64,000 nucleotides of DNA from Oscarella lobularis (GCF_947507565.1 NC_089188.1:1550001-1614000); one strand, 5' to 3'; shown: positions 1 through 12,719, counted from the first letter of the stretch. Notes: generated by a model not told the origin, from the letters alone. Numbers and translations are program-made.

Positions 1-3000
1 GTAGCCAAACTGGTCAAAGAAACGAACGTCGTATGCAGCCACGAACCGGATTGCGTCTCGTCGTGCAAGAGACGGCAGAAAAAGCGCTGCCTCCTCATGC
101 TCGAAGCGATCGAGCAAATCTACAGCAACACAAAGAAGCCAAATAATTATAAGAAACTAACGGAAGAGATAACGACGAGCGGATCGGTATTTTCTAATAG
201 TTTGGTGGGAAGCCAGTTCGATCCCGAGTTGTTGACCGCCGGAGACGGTGGCCACGATTTGGGCGGAGGCGAAGGACGCGGCTTGGGATTGGCCGTCTCT
301 TACGACCGAAAGACGAGTCGCAACCCGTCGATTTCGTCCGGATCGAAAACCGGCAATCAGCTTCTGAATTTGATGAGAGTCGCCGTTTCGTTGGGAGGCG
401 ATGGTCAGACGGGGGCCCCACATCGATCGAGATCCAGAGAAAGTGTCAGCGAGGAGGAAGGCGTCCAGGCACAACGAGAAAAGACCTTCAACGAGATCAG
501 AATCAAATATCTAAAAGAGCAAGTAGGATAAACGAAAGGACGCGCTCGTTCGTTCGTCTCGCGACATTTTCCTTGTAGGTGCAGGGTTTGTCGCACGCTG
601 CCATGTCTGCTCTCATTGTCGCCGCTCCCGTGCTTCCCGATTCCGTTTTTCATTCGGTTCTCGACGCGGCTTGGACTCACATTCTAGACCCCGATATTCA
701 AGTGGCATCGGCATCAGGTCAATTTTCTCAATCAAGTATTTGTGTCACACAAGAAACGTCGTTTCTCTTAGCTTGCCTTTTTCTTCTGGCTTCTGCTCGA
801 CTGAGTAAAGTGGCTGAAGAGAAGGTCACCGAAGCTCTAGACAGTGCAGACCCTTTGGTTCGTATCGAAGGAATTTGCAGGTACGTTATTATTATGGCTA
901 TAAATTGAATAGGCACGACTGCGTGGTTTTTTTTTCTTTGTAGATTTTCGCGTCTTTGGAAGAATCGCTATCAGGTTTGGCCTCGCATGGAAAGAGATGC
1001 TCAGAAACGGTTCAAAGTGCCGCCGTTGAGCATCGGCTTCACTCTGCCGTCTCCTCCTCTGGGTCGCGGTGTCGTCAAGACGGTGGATTCGCCTTGGGAG
1101 ATAACGAGGCAGACGAGCGAAGAAAATGAAGAGGATACGGTGCAAACATAAAAAAATTCGCTCGCATCAGTTTTTCTTTAGAGTGCATTTTCTTTGCAGT
1201 CGGAGAAGCTGCTGCAGGAGAAAAAGGAAAAGGAAGAAGAACGGAAAAAGAAGGCTCGTCGTCAGAAGCAGAAAGTCCGCTTTCGAGAAATTCACTGCAT
1301 TGATCAGGCAGCGACTGACACGGCCGCGTCTATCGGTGCAGACAACGACGGTACAAGGAGCTAAATAAAAAGAAATTGTTCCTCTTTATATCGAGATGTG
1401 TTTTTATGTAGCTGACATGCCCGACGTCGATCGAAGGCGCTACTCCCTATTTCCTTCCGCTGTATATTCTGCCATTCCTCTACTCATCACTCTTCTCGAT
1501 GATGCGAGCGTTGGCCAATCGAATTGCATGACAGGTACGTACGACGACGCGCGACAGTCTACTACGTCTGCAATGTCTCTCTAGTCGGCGAATCGGCGCA
1601 ACAGATCGTCTGGGATTGTCTCGTGGAAGAGCCCGCTCTGTTCTTCCGTCCCCTTCAGGAAAAAGCGATCAAATTGAAAGAACAGGTTCGATAGGGGATT
1701 TCTAAATAGAGTCTATCTTCTTTATGCAACGGGTCGATAGAGTCTGATTCTTCAAACGGTTCGTCGTCTCTTTCTGTTCTTTCCCTCTCTTCCTCCGGCC
1801 GCGTCCCAGTTCATCTATAACCACATGATCGGAATGATTATGTATTACGCGAACGACGCCAAGGCCAAGCCAAAAGAGGGCTCCCAAGACATCATTCTAG
1901 ATCTTCTGTCCATCCTCTGGCAAGCCGTACCAAGTGTACGAGGTCTAAACGTAAAACAGTTGAAAGATCGACTCAAAAAAGAACGCTGCGACGTAAGTGC
2001 GCACGATTTTAAATTTTTCCGAATAACGCCGTTGTCATAGAGAACGGTTATTGTTAATTCCAAGCCGAATATTACGAAAGAGCTCAAGATTTCGAGTCCC
2101 ACGGCGATGAACGTGAGAAAACTCTCTGTTTGTAACGACGACGACATCACGTTCGAGTCGGTACTGGTGGCGGGAGCCGAGTACTTCAAGCTCAAGCGAA
2201 AAGACTTCTATTTGCAAGACGCTCAAAGCGGTGAGCTGCGAGCTAAAGAAAAATCAACGCTCTGCTATATTGATATTTTGCTTTTCTCAGGGCGGGTCAT
2301 CGTTCTGAATCACTACGTAGGAGATCACTACTTTCACGATCGCAGAGACCCGAAAGAGAGCATTCCCCATCTGAAACTTCTTCCCTACAACGACCAAGAA
2401 CCCGAAATCCAGGAGAGGATTCAGAAAACGGTACGTTTTCGTTATGCGTGGTTGAGGACTTGTAGCTAATATTTATATTCTATATTATTAGGCCTTGATG
2501 CACACGGTAGGAGAATTGTGTCGCGTTCTACACGGCGAAGCACTTCTTCGAAATGTGGCTGGCGCCGATTCGAGCATGATACCCAAGGGTATGACGCCCG
2601 AGGACGTAAGCGTCGACATCTGGGGAGAAAAGCGTTGTTTTTTTTCGCGAGTCTTTCTCCTCATAAATTTAGTTTCTGGTACAGCACGTGGAAATTTTGC
2701 ACGGCGATTTGTCGCGTCAGCGTTCGTTTCCTCGACGAGCTCTCGAGTCGAATTTCGAGCTCTACAAAGGCGTTTCAGGAAAAGTACGTATAAAGAATAA
2801 TAATCAGATAATTCGTATTTTTTTCTTCCAAAGGAGTTGGTGGGCGCCGATCTTCTTCACAAACAAGTGTGGGTCGAATTCGTCCTGACACTTTTCCAGC
2901 ACATGCCCGCGTCCTTTTCGTGGGGCGACGAAGCAGTTCTCTTCTTGCACGTAATCAACGGAGCCATGCTTCTCCACTGCGAGGATCGTTTCATGCTTCG

Positions 3001-6000
3001 TCTCTGCCTCTTCACTCTTCTCACTGCCGTGAGAAAATTTACCAATCTCTTTCCCGTTCAAGGCTATAAGCACGTCATACCTACTCTATTGCAAACGTAT
3101 TCGTCGCACTCTTCGTACGATTACGTACTCAAAGGCCTCGAGGTTAGATTTTTTCATATGAAATGTTGGAGATGCTGCTGACTGCGTGTAATCGATTTTA
3201 GTATTTCTTGAAGGAATGCTATACATTGCACAAGAATCGATTTTTATTAGAGGTAGGTTTTGAATTGTATTTTGGTGTTAAAACAGTGGCTAGTTTTTCT
3301 CCTAGTTGCTTTCAGCTTCTGCTCCCTTGATTGTGACGGAGCGCATTCCTTATTTTTCGCATAAAAAGAAAGAGATCACAGTGCACAAGGTACCCCAAAT
3401 ATCAATAGATTACTTTTTTCCTTACGGCTCTTGATTTCTTTCAGCTTTTACCTGTTCACCTGTTCAGCATTCTGAAGAGCCTAGAACAGGTCAAGATTGA
3501 AGATGTTCTCAGCTTGGAGGAAATGGTCAACCGAAACGGCCAGGAAGACGCATCTGCAGCAGCGCGATCCAACGCTCAATCAACAGTAGGGACAATCCAA
3601 GAACCAGAAACGCCAACACCCGAAGTGAGATTAGAACAAGAGAGACAATTAAAAGATCGATAGTCAGCGCGTGTTCTCTCAGGCAAATTTTCACGTGCTC
3701 GATGGAGTCAAGTTGATGGTTTCGGTTGTCGTTAACGGACCAGAGAAATTGCGCGGTTCCCAGATGCTAGTACGTCAATTAATTAAGAAAAATGAAGTCG
3801 AGTTTTTGAGACTATCGTTTTTTTCCCAGTATTTATTGGAGTGCCTAATGCCGTTTCTACTGAACGACTTGGATCGGCGTCTACCAGAATTAGCTCGCTG
3901 CATACAAATTTTGATAAAGGGATGCCACGTATTGAAGGAGTAAGGCCCGCGTCGATGATATCAAAAAAGAATGATCCTCTATGTATCGTTTCTTCTAAGA
4001 AATTACCCTTACCATGGTATCGTTGTCGCGACGTTTGGAAACAGCAGCTTCTTTCGCACAAGCAAATCCCCTTTCTCGACGCCCCACTCGAGCGGCTTCA
4101 TTGCCGGTCATCTTCTCACGGGGACAGCCCGTCAGCCTTCAGCAGCATCCGAAGCGGCGGGGGGAGGATCGAATCGCACCCGCAGTTTAGATGCGAACAC
4201 TCTTCTGTCCGACCGAAATTCGTTTCGAAACTTTCGTCGCGGTCGACCGACGTTGAGTCGACACGAGAACGACGTCGACGCGTCCGCCGGCGTCGAACAG
4301 ACGGACGGAAGCGCGACGATGGGAAAGAAATGGGACGCCGACCGACAGAAGGAATTGATGAATCGCATGGAATTTCGAGAGAGCCGCGATTCGCTACTCT
4401 CGTTGACGGCGGAGTTCATTTGCACTGGATTGAAAAAGATCACCGACTACAAGCGATGCGACCCCAGCGATCCGATTTTACTTGGATCGGCGTGTCATGC
4501 GGTACGGAGAGAGGGAGAAGAGCTAGCTAGGGTGAACGTGTTAAGATTTCTTATGTAGACCTTGTCTTCTGTTGCAAACTCTCTTCTGAAATTAGCTCCT
4601 TACGATCCTGGGACGATGTCCTGTGAGGGACTCAGGAGGTTAATTCGTTAGGGGGGCAATGAGTAGTCGTTCTACGTGTATCCTTTCTTAGGTATATGTT
4701 GGAGTTTTTGCCGGGTACGGCCGAAGTGATTTACGCGGCTGGATTCACCGATCCTGGATATCAGGGAGCCATGTATCGAATCATAACGAGGCTTTACAAA
4801 ATATTTCACAAATTGGATTTCTCGGTACAATAGGAAAGGGGACATTGGCTAAACATTTTTAATTCGTTTTTTTTGACAGACCCCTCTCGATTGGAACTCG
4901 TTGGCTCTTCTTCTCAAAGGTAATATACATAGGGTGCACTCGAATCTCTACCCCTTGGAGGTTAAGGTGTACTACATTCATGCCAATTTATTCTCAGGTC
5001 CTTATTTGGTTCTGCAACGAGCACGAGCATTAGCTCGATTGGAATCATTTCGAGTCAGAATCCAATATATACTGATACACGTAACTAAATCACGGCGCGC
5101 TTCCCCTCGTTAGGAACTAGTGGAAACGGTCCTACGAATCGTGAATCGTCACAGAAGCAACCTCGCTCCGACGACGCCGGCGGAAGCCCTCTCGGCGACG
5201 GCCGTCGCCGTCGCGGCGCCTCACGGCTTTCAGCAGATATCGGGCCAACATCAAGAGCCGCCGCCGTTTTTCTGCGAATCGGTCGTTCGTCTCGTCACTA
5301 TGATGATGGTTTCGGTCAAGGACGAGTACTCGCTCGAACGCGTCTGCGGCAATCCGGCGATGTTCGGATCGACCGATTCGAATCCCGTGCGAATTCTTCG
5401 CACGCTTCTGTTGCCTTTGTGCATTCGTCTCGGTTGCGGGAGAAGCGGTGAGAGAGAAAGCGAGCTCCGTGCGGAAGTGCGCTTTTCCTTTATCTCTTTA
5501 TCTTCTTTCAAGATTGGCCGAAGGCTTCGGCTCGAGATATTCGCTACACGGTGACGTGTCTTCTTCACACTCTACTCGCGGGAAGCAAGTGGAATATGTC
5601 GGTTGCTATGCAGCGAGAGAAGCGATTGGCTCGTTTCGCGTCGTTTCGACGGCAATCCGGAACGCTCCCAACGAGTTCCGCCGCTTCTCATCGACCTGCT
5701 TCGGTTCTCTCAGAAAATACGGCGGATATTGTGTTTCACGGTAAGATAAACATGCAGAGATAACGAATTTCGTTTGGAAATATGAAACAGGACTTAAAAT
5801 CGTTACGATCTGTTTTGAGAAAGAGCTGACAAGCCAATTGTGGAACCGAATTGCAAAATCCATCAAACAGTATTCAAAGACTAGCAGTGCTACAGGTAGG
5901 TTGGGTGTCACGCGGTCAAATCGAAATCAGATTAGAATTGATTAAATTTAGAATCGGAAGAGGCGATCGCTTTTTGGAATTTTCTCGATTTTCTTGCGAG

Positions 6001-6839
6001 AGAACGGGGTCCCCTCTTCATTCAGCTGAAATCGTTTATGAGAGAAAAGGTGTGGCGTAGATTAACACGGTATGCGTTTACGTTTGTTTCCTTAGGCCAG
6101 TGGCTTCCTTTCGGACGAGACGAAGAAGTACGTGGCCGATTACGCGAAAAAATCCGACATCGCTCGCTCTGTTTTGCGAAAGTTGAATCCCAACGTTGCT
6201 CAGGCGAGATGCCGCGCCGCTCTCTTGCAGAAACTCGCCCAGAAGCTTGCCGTCATCAACGATGTAAAGGCGCCCGCTTGGGACGCAGACACCCCCGACG
6301 TCGTCTCCATCGCCGCTCTGCAATCGCCGCCTAAAAGTCGGCGACATCTCAAAAGCGCGCCGGCGTCGGCGCAAGTTCCCGCTAACATAAGTGAAGAGGA
6401 AATCGAAATTGAATGTCCTACTCCGCCTTCTGTTAGCCATCAGATCTCGGAGTCTGTGGACGATTGGTTTGACGGCGATGACCAAGCGGATGCCGACGTC
6501 GCCGTTCCCGACGAAACGGTCGTCACTATTCATAATAATTCGAGGCCGAGAACGAGATCAACGACTAGCAGCCTTAGAAGGCCAGTTGTTCTTGGCATAC
6601 TCAATGAGCAAGAAGAAGAAGATGACTCTGAAGCTCCAAAGGAAGATAATCATGTTGCGAACGGAGTGACAAGATCGAAGCATGCCGAGTTGGTAAGACA
6701 AAGGTCTTTTGATATTGGTTCACCACCTGCAGCAGCATCAGGTGATGATGCATCAAGTCCTAGCAGAAACGTTCGTGCCATTAGGGTATCCATTAGCGTT
6801 GTAGAGAGCAGGAGTTTTGATGAAGAAACCTACGTTTAA
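1..6839 (+). CDS. UNC80: UNC80, NALCN channel complex scaffold (3' part)
   Basis: UNC80 is the large cytosolic scaffold of the NALCN sodium-leak channel complex, with UNC79. The 5' end lies outside the window; 27 exons encode the last ~1,762 residues. Blocks match the vertebrate family in order: VQGLSHAAMSALIVAAP, NRYQVWPRMERDAQ, TLPSPPLGRGV, FSWGDEAVLFLHVINGAML, LLKLAPYDPGTM, and WNFLDFLARERGPLFIQLK near the end. The poorly conserved acidic/serine tail runs from about 6260 to the stop. Exons: 1-522, 579-880, 944-1139, 1200-1350, 1412-1534, 1585-1685, 1810-1992, 2041-2230, 2291-2430, 2492-2605, 2685-2783, 2834-3142, 3202-3252, 3306-3389, 3445-3624, 3683-3769, 3830-3939, 4000-4501, 4559-4638, 4692-4824, 4880-4919, 4998-5080, 5114-5447, 5513-5740, 5791-5895, 5952-6049, 6096-6839. 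All phases agree. Family assignment is firm; the 3939/4000 junction is the least certain. Confidence 0.93.
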
Positions 6840-7156
6840 TTAAGCAGTAGATTTTATTTCATTCACGTCTATTAAATAATTACGTAATTGAGATTTATAA
6901 AAAACGCGTTTATAAATAGAATACGCAGGATAGCGCATGCTCGACGGGGTGGAGTCGCGTTAGGATAACTCGATTAGACCTCGTGCATTCGGACCAATGA
7001 GAGCGACGCACGTGATGGCGTATATGTGAGGAATCTAAGGCCGTGGCTGCCAGCTGCTGAACCGCAGCCGAACACGGAGGCGGCCCAAGAGGAGGCAAGG
7101 ATGTGCCCGTTCGACGAGCCAACGAGGCGATCGACACGCTCGCGCGTCGCATAGAG
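6840..7156. other. UNC80 3' UTR and INTS6 upstream region
   Basis: About 317 bp between the UNC80 stop and the INTS6 start. The first 70 bp are AT-rich, with ATTAAAT-type signals that could direct UNC80 polyadenylation. Further on there is a CCAAT box at about 6991 and a CACGTG E-box at about 7009. Both suit a short promoter for the next gene. No coding signal was seen. Confidence 0.5.
7101..7154 (+). promoter_or_regulatory. Upstream ORF ending just before the INTS6 start
   Basis: An ATG at 7101 opens a 17-codon frame (MCPFDEPTRRS...) that stops at 7154, two bases before the INTS6 ATG at 7157 and in another frame. If the transcript starts upstream of 7101, as the CCAAT/E-box positions suggest, scanning ribosomes would meet this ORF first. 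A regulatory role is inferred. Confidence 0.4.
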
Positions 7157-10100
7157 ATGGGAATCGTCTTGTTCTTGGTCGACAACAGCGCGTCGATGAA
7201 CGAGCGCACGTACGCGGGCACGAATTTGCTCGACATCGCCAAGACGGCCGTCGACAACTTCGTCAAGGTGTGTCTCGCACGAACGGCGACCCGTTCGTGC
7301 GCGATTCGACGCGGCGCGTGCTTATGCGTTGTTTCGTCTTGTGCAGATTCGCTCGCGAGACCCGGCTAGCCGTCAGGACCGATATATGCTCGTCACTTAC
7401 GACAGTCCGCCATTTTGTTTCAAGGTCAGCGAACGTTGTACGGGTCTTCGCACTTCGCACGTTTCTCGCCGACGTCATCGAGGGCGTCACCGCTCCTAAT
7501 TAGGATATAGCGCACTACAGTTACGTGTGTATAACGATTTTAATTTTAGTCGGGATGGAGAGAAAGTCATGCGATTTTCTCGACGGAATTGAAGAACATG
7601 ATTGCGTCTGGGCTTTCCAATTTTGGCGACGCTCTTCAGCGCGCTTTCGATCTTCTAAATATTCATCGGCTTCAAACGGGAATCGATAACTATGGGCAGG
7701 GGAGAAATCCTTTTTATTTGGAACCCGCTGCTATTGTGGCCATCACAGATGGAGGACATTCAATCGAGAGTCTAGACGTATGGGATGGCAATGGAAATAT
7801 GAAATGTGCTATAGTAACTAATGCTATTATTATTAGAGTTCTACGAGTCAGTTATGTGGAAAGGAGTTGACGAAAGAAGGATTTCGGTGGGATCAGCGAC
7901 TGTTCATGCTGCATTTGCAGTATCCAGGTTTTCTGGCGACAAGCCAAGATCCTGCAGGAGACGCTGATCCCAATTTGAGTCAACTGTGCGAAATGACTGG
8001 GGGTGAGAAGGAAAAGTATTGCTTTGGTTCTCAAGGGGTTTATTGAAGAGTTTTCTTTAGGGCGATACTATTCGGTGATATCGTCAAAGACTCTCAATCA
8101 GGGCTTGGAGTCCTTGGTTCAGAAATTGCAACCTGGCGTAGTGTTGCAATTTGAAAAGATGACATCGGGTTTATTAGCTCAGAGTGTTGCAGAAAATGGT
8201 AAAGAAATAAGTAAATAAATAAATAAGTATACTTGAAGTGAGACGTTATTTGTTCAGCTCCAAACTTAGTACCTGGCATTCGAGATTCTCCCGTTCCTAT
8301 GGAAATTGATGCCGAAAGACGAACTCCGACGTTGGATCTTCTCCGATTATCCAATGGGGGGACCAACAACGTCATTCTGAGCAGCGGCGGAGACTCGTCG
8401 ACGTCGACGACGGTGTGGGAAAAATGCAGGAGAATGATATACGTTCGATCGAATCCCAAAACGGGAGTTCCCGGCGGACACTGGCCCATTCCAGAGTCAT
8501 TTTGGCCAGACCAAAATACTCAAACATTGGTAAGCGCTGATGGGGGAAGGCAGGAAGAAGAGGAAGAGCAATCGATCATATTATTTCTTTCAGGCTCCGA
8601 GGTCAGCTCATCCCGTTATTCTTTTCTCGTGTGAAGACTCGCCTCCCATGGTCATCGATAATCTTCCGTTCGACAAATACGAACTAGAAGCGTCGCCGCT
8701 GACGCAGCACATTCTAGAAAGAAAGTCGCCGCAAGCATGTTGGAAGGTAGGCATTCTGGGCGGTTTTTGTATAGAAGGACGCATTACCTTTTTCTTAGGT
8801 TTATGTTCAGGGAAGTGGGAAGACAGCTGAGTCCGTTTATCCGTTTGGATATCTGAAACCGAGTACCAATCTGCAATGCGTCAATCTTCTTGTGATGCCT
8901 TATAATTACGTTGTTGCCTTGCCGCTTCTCGGTATGAATAGAGGCGCGCCTGTTCTTATTTTGGCGACATTCTCTCTTTAGACGATTTGATTCGGAAATA
9001 TAAAATGAAACCTCCTCGCGGATGGAAGCAAGAATTTGACAAGTATTTATCAACACTTCCTCTCTATTACTTCCAAGTAAGCGACTACGCGTAGAAATCA
9101 AGTATTTGATATGCAAAATTGATTTTCAGCCCCTCCGATCCGCTCTCCGTCTCATGGGCGCTCCCTCTGGGATCATGCCAGAAAATCACACTGGCGGACT
9201 TAGTCTCGAAGTAGCGGGTTACTTGAAAAAACTAAAGAAGCAGGTGAGCTGCTCATTAGTGTGGATTATTGGATGCTACTGTTTTTTCATCAAAGGCGCA
9301 ATTGGACGGGAGTAAAATCTTGACAGCTATTGCTTCCAAGCCAAGTCACAACGATGCTGGACAGTAAGAGAAATAAAGAAGCATTTTGTTGTACGATATG
9401 ACGTCTATCGTTATTTAGAAGCCTTGGTAGTGATGGGCTGCCCACTAAGGAGGTACGATACCTATTTGATGCATCTGAAGCGTTCGATTGTTAAATTATA
9501 TTAGTCTATTGTTCTTCAATGTCATCGTAATCCTTTCGATATTCCTCGTCGCGACTTGTTTGATCAACTTCATCAAATGAGAATGATTCTATTGAGCGGC
9601 TCGACGAAGGATGTGACCACTGCTATTGCAGGTAGAGCTGCCGTTTCGCGTTTTTGTACTCACTTTGAATTGCGCGTCGTCGTAAAAGGGGATCGGCACA
9701 GTGTTCCTATCGGGCAAATGGGAAACTATCAAGAATTCCGACGAACTCATTACTTTCTGCGTGAAATTGAAGAGAATCCTGAACGGAAGACCCAGCTGTT
9801 TGGCAATCCTTATCGCATCGAGAAAGCGACAGACAAGGCAAGAGGAATCTTCACGATATTAGAGATAGCATTACTCTTTTTGCAGGCTGCTCTACCTGAC
9901 GAAGCAAACGAGGCAATGGTTGGCATAGGAATTAATAGCAGAAAACAAATTAATCGTAAGCGGAGACGATCCACGACGCCTCCGGCCAGTCCCCAGCCGT
10001 CGAGGAAAACGGGAGGCCCTGGGGAGCAGGAGATGGGACGATCGAAAGCGGATGATGTTGTAGCCAGTAAGGGGACCCCAACGCAAAGAACTGCCTCCGC

Positions 10101-10422
10101 CGGCGCCAATTCCGTAGAGACTAGTAAGGGTTTGGATAACAGCGCGCTGAAGAATATTATTATAAAGGAATTGAGGCAATTTAGAACGAAAAGTGAGTTG
10201 GTTAGGTTCCTGTGTACGCGAGTCCTTTTTGAATTGGTGCTTGTAGATTACTCTGTTGTGTTTGAGCATTTGGATTTGGTGAAGGGAAGCGTTGACGTGC
10301 GGAAAACGTTTCTGCAGGAGATCATCAAAGTGGCGAATAGTTTCAAGAAAAAGACTCTCGTGCAGCAACTGGAAAAGTGGGGTCAAGAACGGAGACTGAC
10401 ACGAACAGAAGTTCGAAGCTAG
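7157..10422 (+). CDS. INTS6: Integrator complex subunit 6
   Basis: INTS6 belongs to the nuclear Integrator complex, which cleaves nascent RNA at snRNA and paused genes and recruits PP2A. The 782-aa model starts with a von Willebrand A-type domain carrying the MIDAS motif DNSAS (about residue 9). It continues with RSRDPASRQDRYMLVTY, ITDGGHS, YVRSNPKTGVPGGHWP, LPFDKYELEASPLTQ and QMGNYQEF. It ends in the conserved C-terminal helical block (FLQEIIKVANSFKKKTLVQQL). Exons: 7157-7267, 7347-7424, 7550-7777, 7837-8002, 8061-8198, 8258-8529, 8594-8746, 8799-8931, 8982-9076, 9130-9243, 9296-9363, 9419-9452, 9505-9631, 9689-9837, 9886-10192, 10247-10422. ATG 7157 was chosen because it aligns with the family N-terminus. 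The last three introns (57, 48, 54 nt) are multiples of three without stops; the penultimate has a GC donor. Spliced spacing matches the family better than retained spacing. Confidence 0.94.
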
Positions 10423-10524
10423 GGGATTTGCATTTGTAAATATTCGCGGTCAATCAATCAATATTAGAATGTACGTTAAGGTCGTATGAGGTGTCACGTG
10501 CGTTTGTTTTTGAGTAGCTGGCGA

Positions 10525-11362
10525 ATGCGTTGCGAAGGGCTTCTTCTCCTTGTCACTCTCTCCTTCTGTGCGTAATTTCACGTTCACATTCCTTACACTG
10601 TGCTCATTGAATTTTTCTGTGTGCAGGTCTTGGGGAGATTGCTCCACCCCCTGCCGCTCAATGTGGAGCTGGACCAGACAAAGCCAACACTTCCCTACCT
10701 CAATACCTGATCATTGGAGACTCTATTTCTATTGGGTACTCTCCTTATCTCATTAAAAACCTGACAGGGAAGTACGAGGCGCAGCATGTACACACAAACG
10801 CTGACAACTCAGACAAGGGAAAAGAGTACGTTCTGACCTCGAAACAGAGTTGTCATGATATTTGACATTGACGCGTTAGGTGTCTCTCTGTTTGGCTTGG
10901 AGAACACAAGTGGGATCTGATCAGCTACAACTTCGGCCTACACGATATTGCCAATGACACTGAACATTTATCGATTGACGTCTACTCGGAAAATATGGAG
11001 AACATCACAAGTCGACTGGTGGCAACCAAAGCGAAAGTCCTGTGGGTCAACACAACTCCAGTACCAAACGTCACAGTCAGTCCGGGCAGATCAGACGCAG
11101 ATGTCGTAAAGTGAAATTTTTGTCTACCTTGGTACTACTCCGTATCACAGATATGGCTTTATTTAGATATAATGCGGCGGCAGCGGTGATTGCTAAGAAG
11201 CACGACGTCCCTATTGATGATCTTCACGGATGGGTCATAGCCAAGTGCGGAGAGCACTACAAGACCTGCCCCGGAATTCAACGACCCGCCAATGTGCATT
11301 ATGAACCCGCTGGCTACGAGTACTTGGTCCAAAGCCTCGTAACAGCCATCGAAAAACTCTAG
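10525..11362 (+). CDS. Secreted SGNH/GDSL-type hydrolase
   Basis: A 222-aa protein of the SGNH hydrolase superfamily (esterases/lipases; substrate unknown). A hydrophobic signal peptide (GLLLLVTLSFC) is followed by block I GDSISIGY with the nucleophile serine. Then come the block III-like NFGLHD and, at the C-terminus, the block V-like NVHYEPAGYEYL holding the catalytic histidine. Exons: 10525-10567, 10627-10825, 10880-11110, 11167-11362; all phases agree. The first donor (GTGCGT at 10568) was chosen because it joins the signal peptide to the right frame. The usual Asp three residues before the His is Ala here (ANVH), so the triad acid may be missing or placed elsewhere. The gene starts only 102 bp after the INTS6 stop. 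Confidence 0.75.
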
Positions 11363-11421
11363 CTCTAAGTCATGGCACCACGCCTACAGTTGCTAGCGTG
11401 CTGTCTCCATTGTTCGCCAGC

Positions 11422-12719
11422 ATGGTCGGATTTTCTTTTTTGCACGGCTCTTCTTATGTCGGAAGTGCATGTTTGGTATTGCTGTACGCCTTTCTAGCCT
11501 CTTGTCGCGTTCTGTTGATCAGAAACTTGTCAGAAAGTATGCAAACAATCGTCGACTCGACCAGAGACCGTATTCTCCCCCACAGATCGATCGTACAAGT
11601 TCCTCCCTATGACCGTTAACGTTCAGTCAGAACTTCTGAAGTTCATCGTGTGCAGTTCGGTCTCGTTGCGTCTCATAATCAAAGGCAAGACGGGCGGGAG
11701 GGAGCCACCGTATCGCGAAACCATCTGTCTTCACCGCAGATGAAGTTCCCAAGCCCGAAATAACACGTCAATCTCTACTCAAGTCGACGAAATGGGCAAT
11801 TCCAGGCTTTTTCTACTTTCTCGACAATCTCCTGAGCTTCTACGTACTGGCAAGGCTCAGCCCAGTCAGTGAATAATCTATCGAGAGGATGCCAGTTTAC
11901 GCGACGCTTCCTCTCTTTAGGCAATAGCGTCTCTTCTCAACAATTTCGTCATTATAACGACAGCATTTCTATTTCGTCTTGTTCTCAGGTATAGAACGCG
12001 AGGACGTCACGTCGATTGCCTCGACGGTATTTCCCCCTAGACGAAAACTGACTTTGTCTCAGTGGGCGTCGTTGGGAATTCTCTTCTGCGCCATTGTGGC
12101 TCTTTCTCATCGGTCCAAAGTCGACTCGGTACATCACCATTCCTTGCATAGCATTAGTCACTCGCCTGACGAGCATAGGGTTGCTTCATCAGTCCATTGC
12201 CACTGGCAGAAAGTGCACAATGCCTCAGACCAAAACGAAGAGTCGAGCCTCTTTCGGTATGAGGGCCATCTGTTTGTTTTACTCTCCTGCTTTCTCTCCT
12301 CGATGGCCAATATTTACAACGAGAAGATCTTCAAGGAATCAGGTGGCATGGAAGAGAGTATATTTCTTCAAAATACGAAACTCTATCTGGCCGGTCTCTT
12401 TTTCGGAATTACGTCCATCCTTCTTATCTATCACGACTTCATTTTGGCTTGCGGATTCTATTACGGCTATAGTATCTACGCTGGTTGCTTGATTTTCATT
12501 GTCGGCTTACTTGGACTGGTGGTGTCGCTCATACTGAAATTTCGCGATAATATGTTTCACGTTCTCGCGTCGCAATTCTCGACTCTCACAATAATTTTAC
12601 TGTCTTGGCTGAGTGGAGACTTTGAGCCTACGATTGAATTTTTCCTTATGGTTCCTATAGTGATTTTATCCATTTATTTATACAACGTAAATCGGTCGCA
12701 ATCAGAAGAAGACAAGTGA
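11422..12719 (+). CDS. SLC35A5: SLC35A5-like nucleotide-sugar transporter
   Basis: A 361-aa multi-pass protein of the SLC35A family, which exchanges nucleotide sugars across Golgi/ER membranes. SLC35A5-type blocks appear in order: FLPMTVNVQSELLKFIV, FFYFLDNLLSFYVLARL, NNFVIITTAFLFRLVL, QWASLGILFCAIVALS, SSMANIYNEKIFKESGG, SIFLQNTKLYLAGL, LKFRDNMFHVLASQ and a final hydrophobic helix. A variable loop of about 45 residues sits where the human protein has its own long loop. Exons: 11422-11536, 11586-11684, 11740-11864, 11921-11988, 12041-12719. Intron 2 has a GC donor (GCAAGA at 11685). ATG 11422 is the first in-frame start. It is preceded directly by an acceptor-like TTCGCCAG, and the gene begins 59 bp after the previous stop. 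Confidence 0.88.

Noticed and set aside
9505-10422. INTS6 3' part as one long unspliced exon
   Set aside because: Spacing of conserved blocks fits the family only after removing three in-frame introns; kept as a possible isoform.
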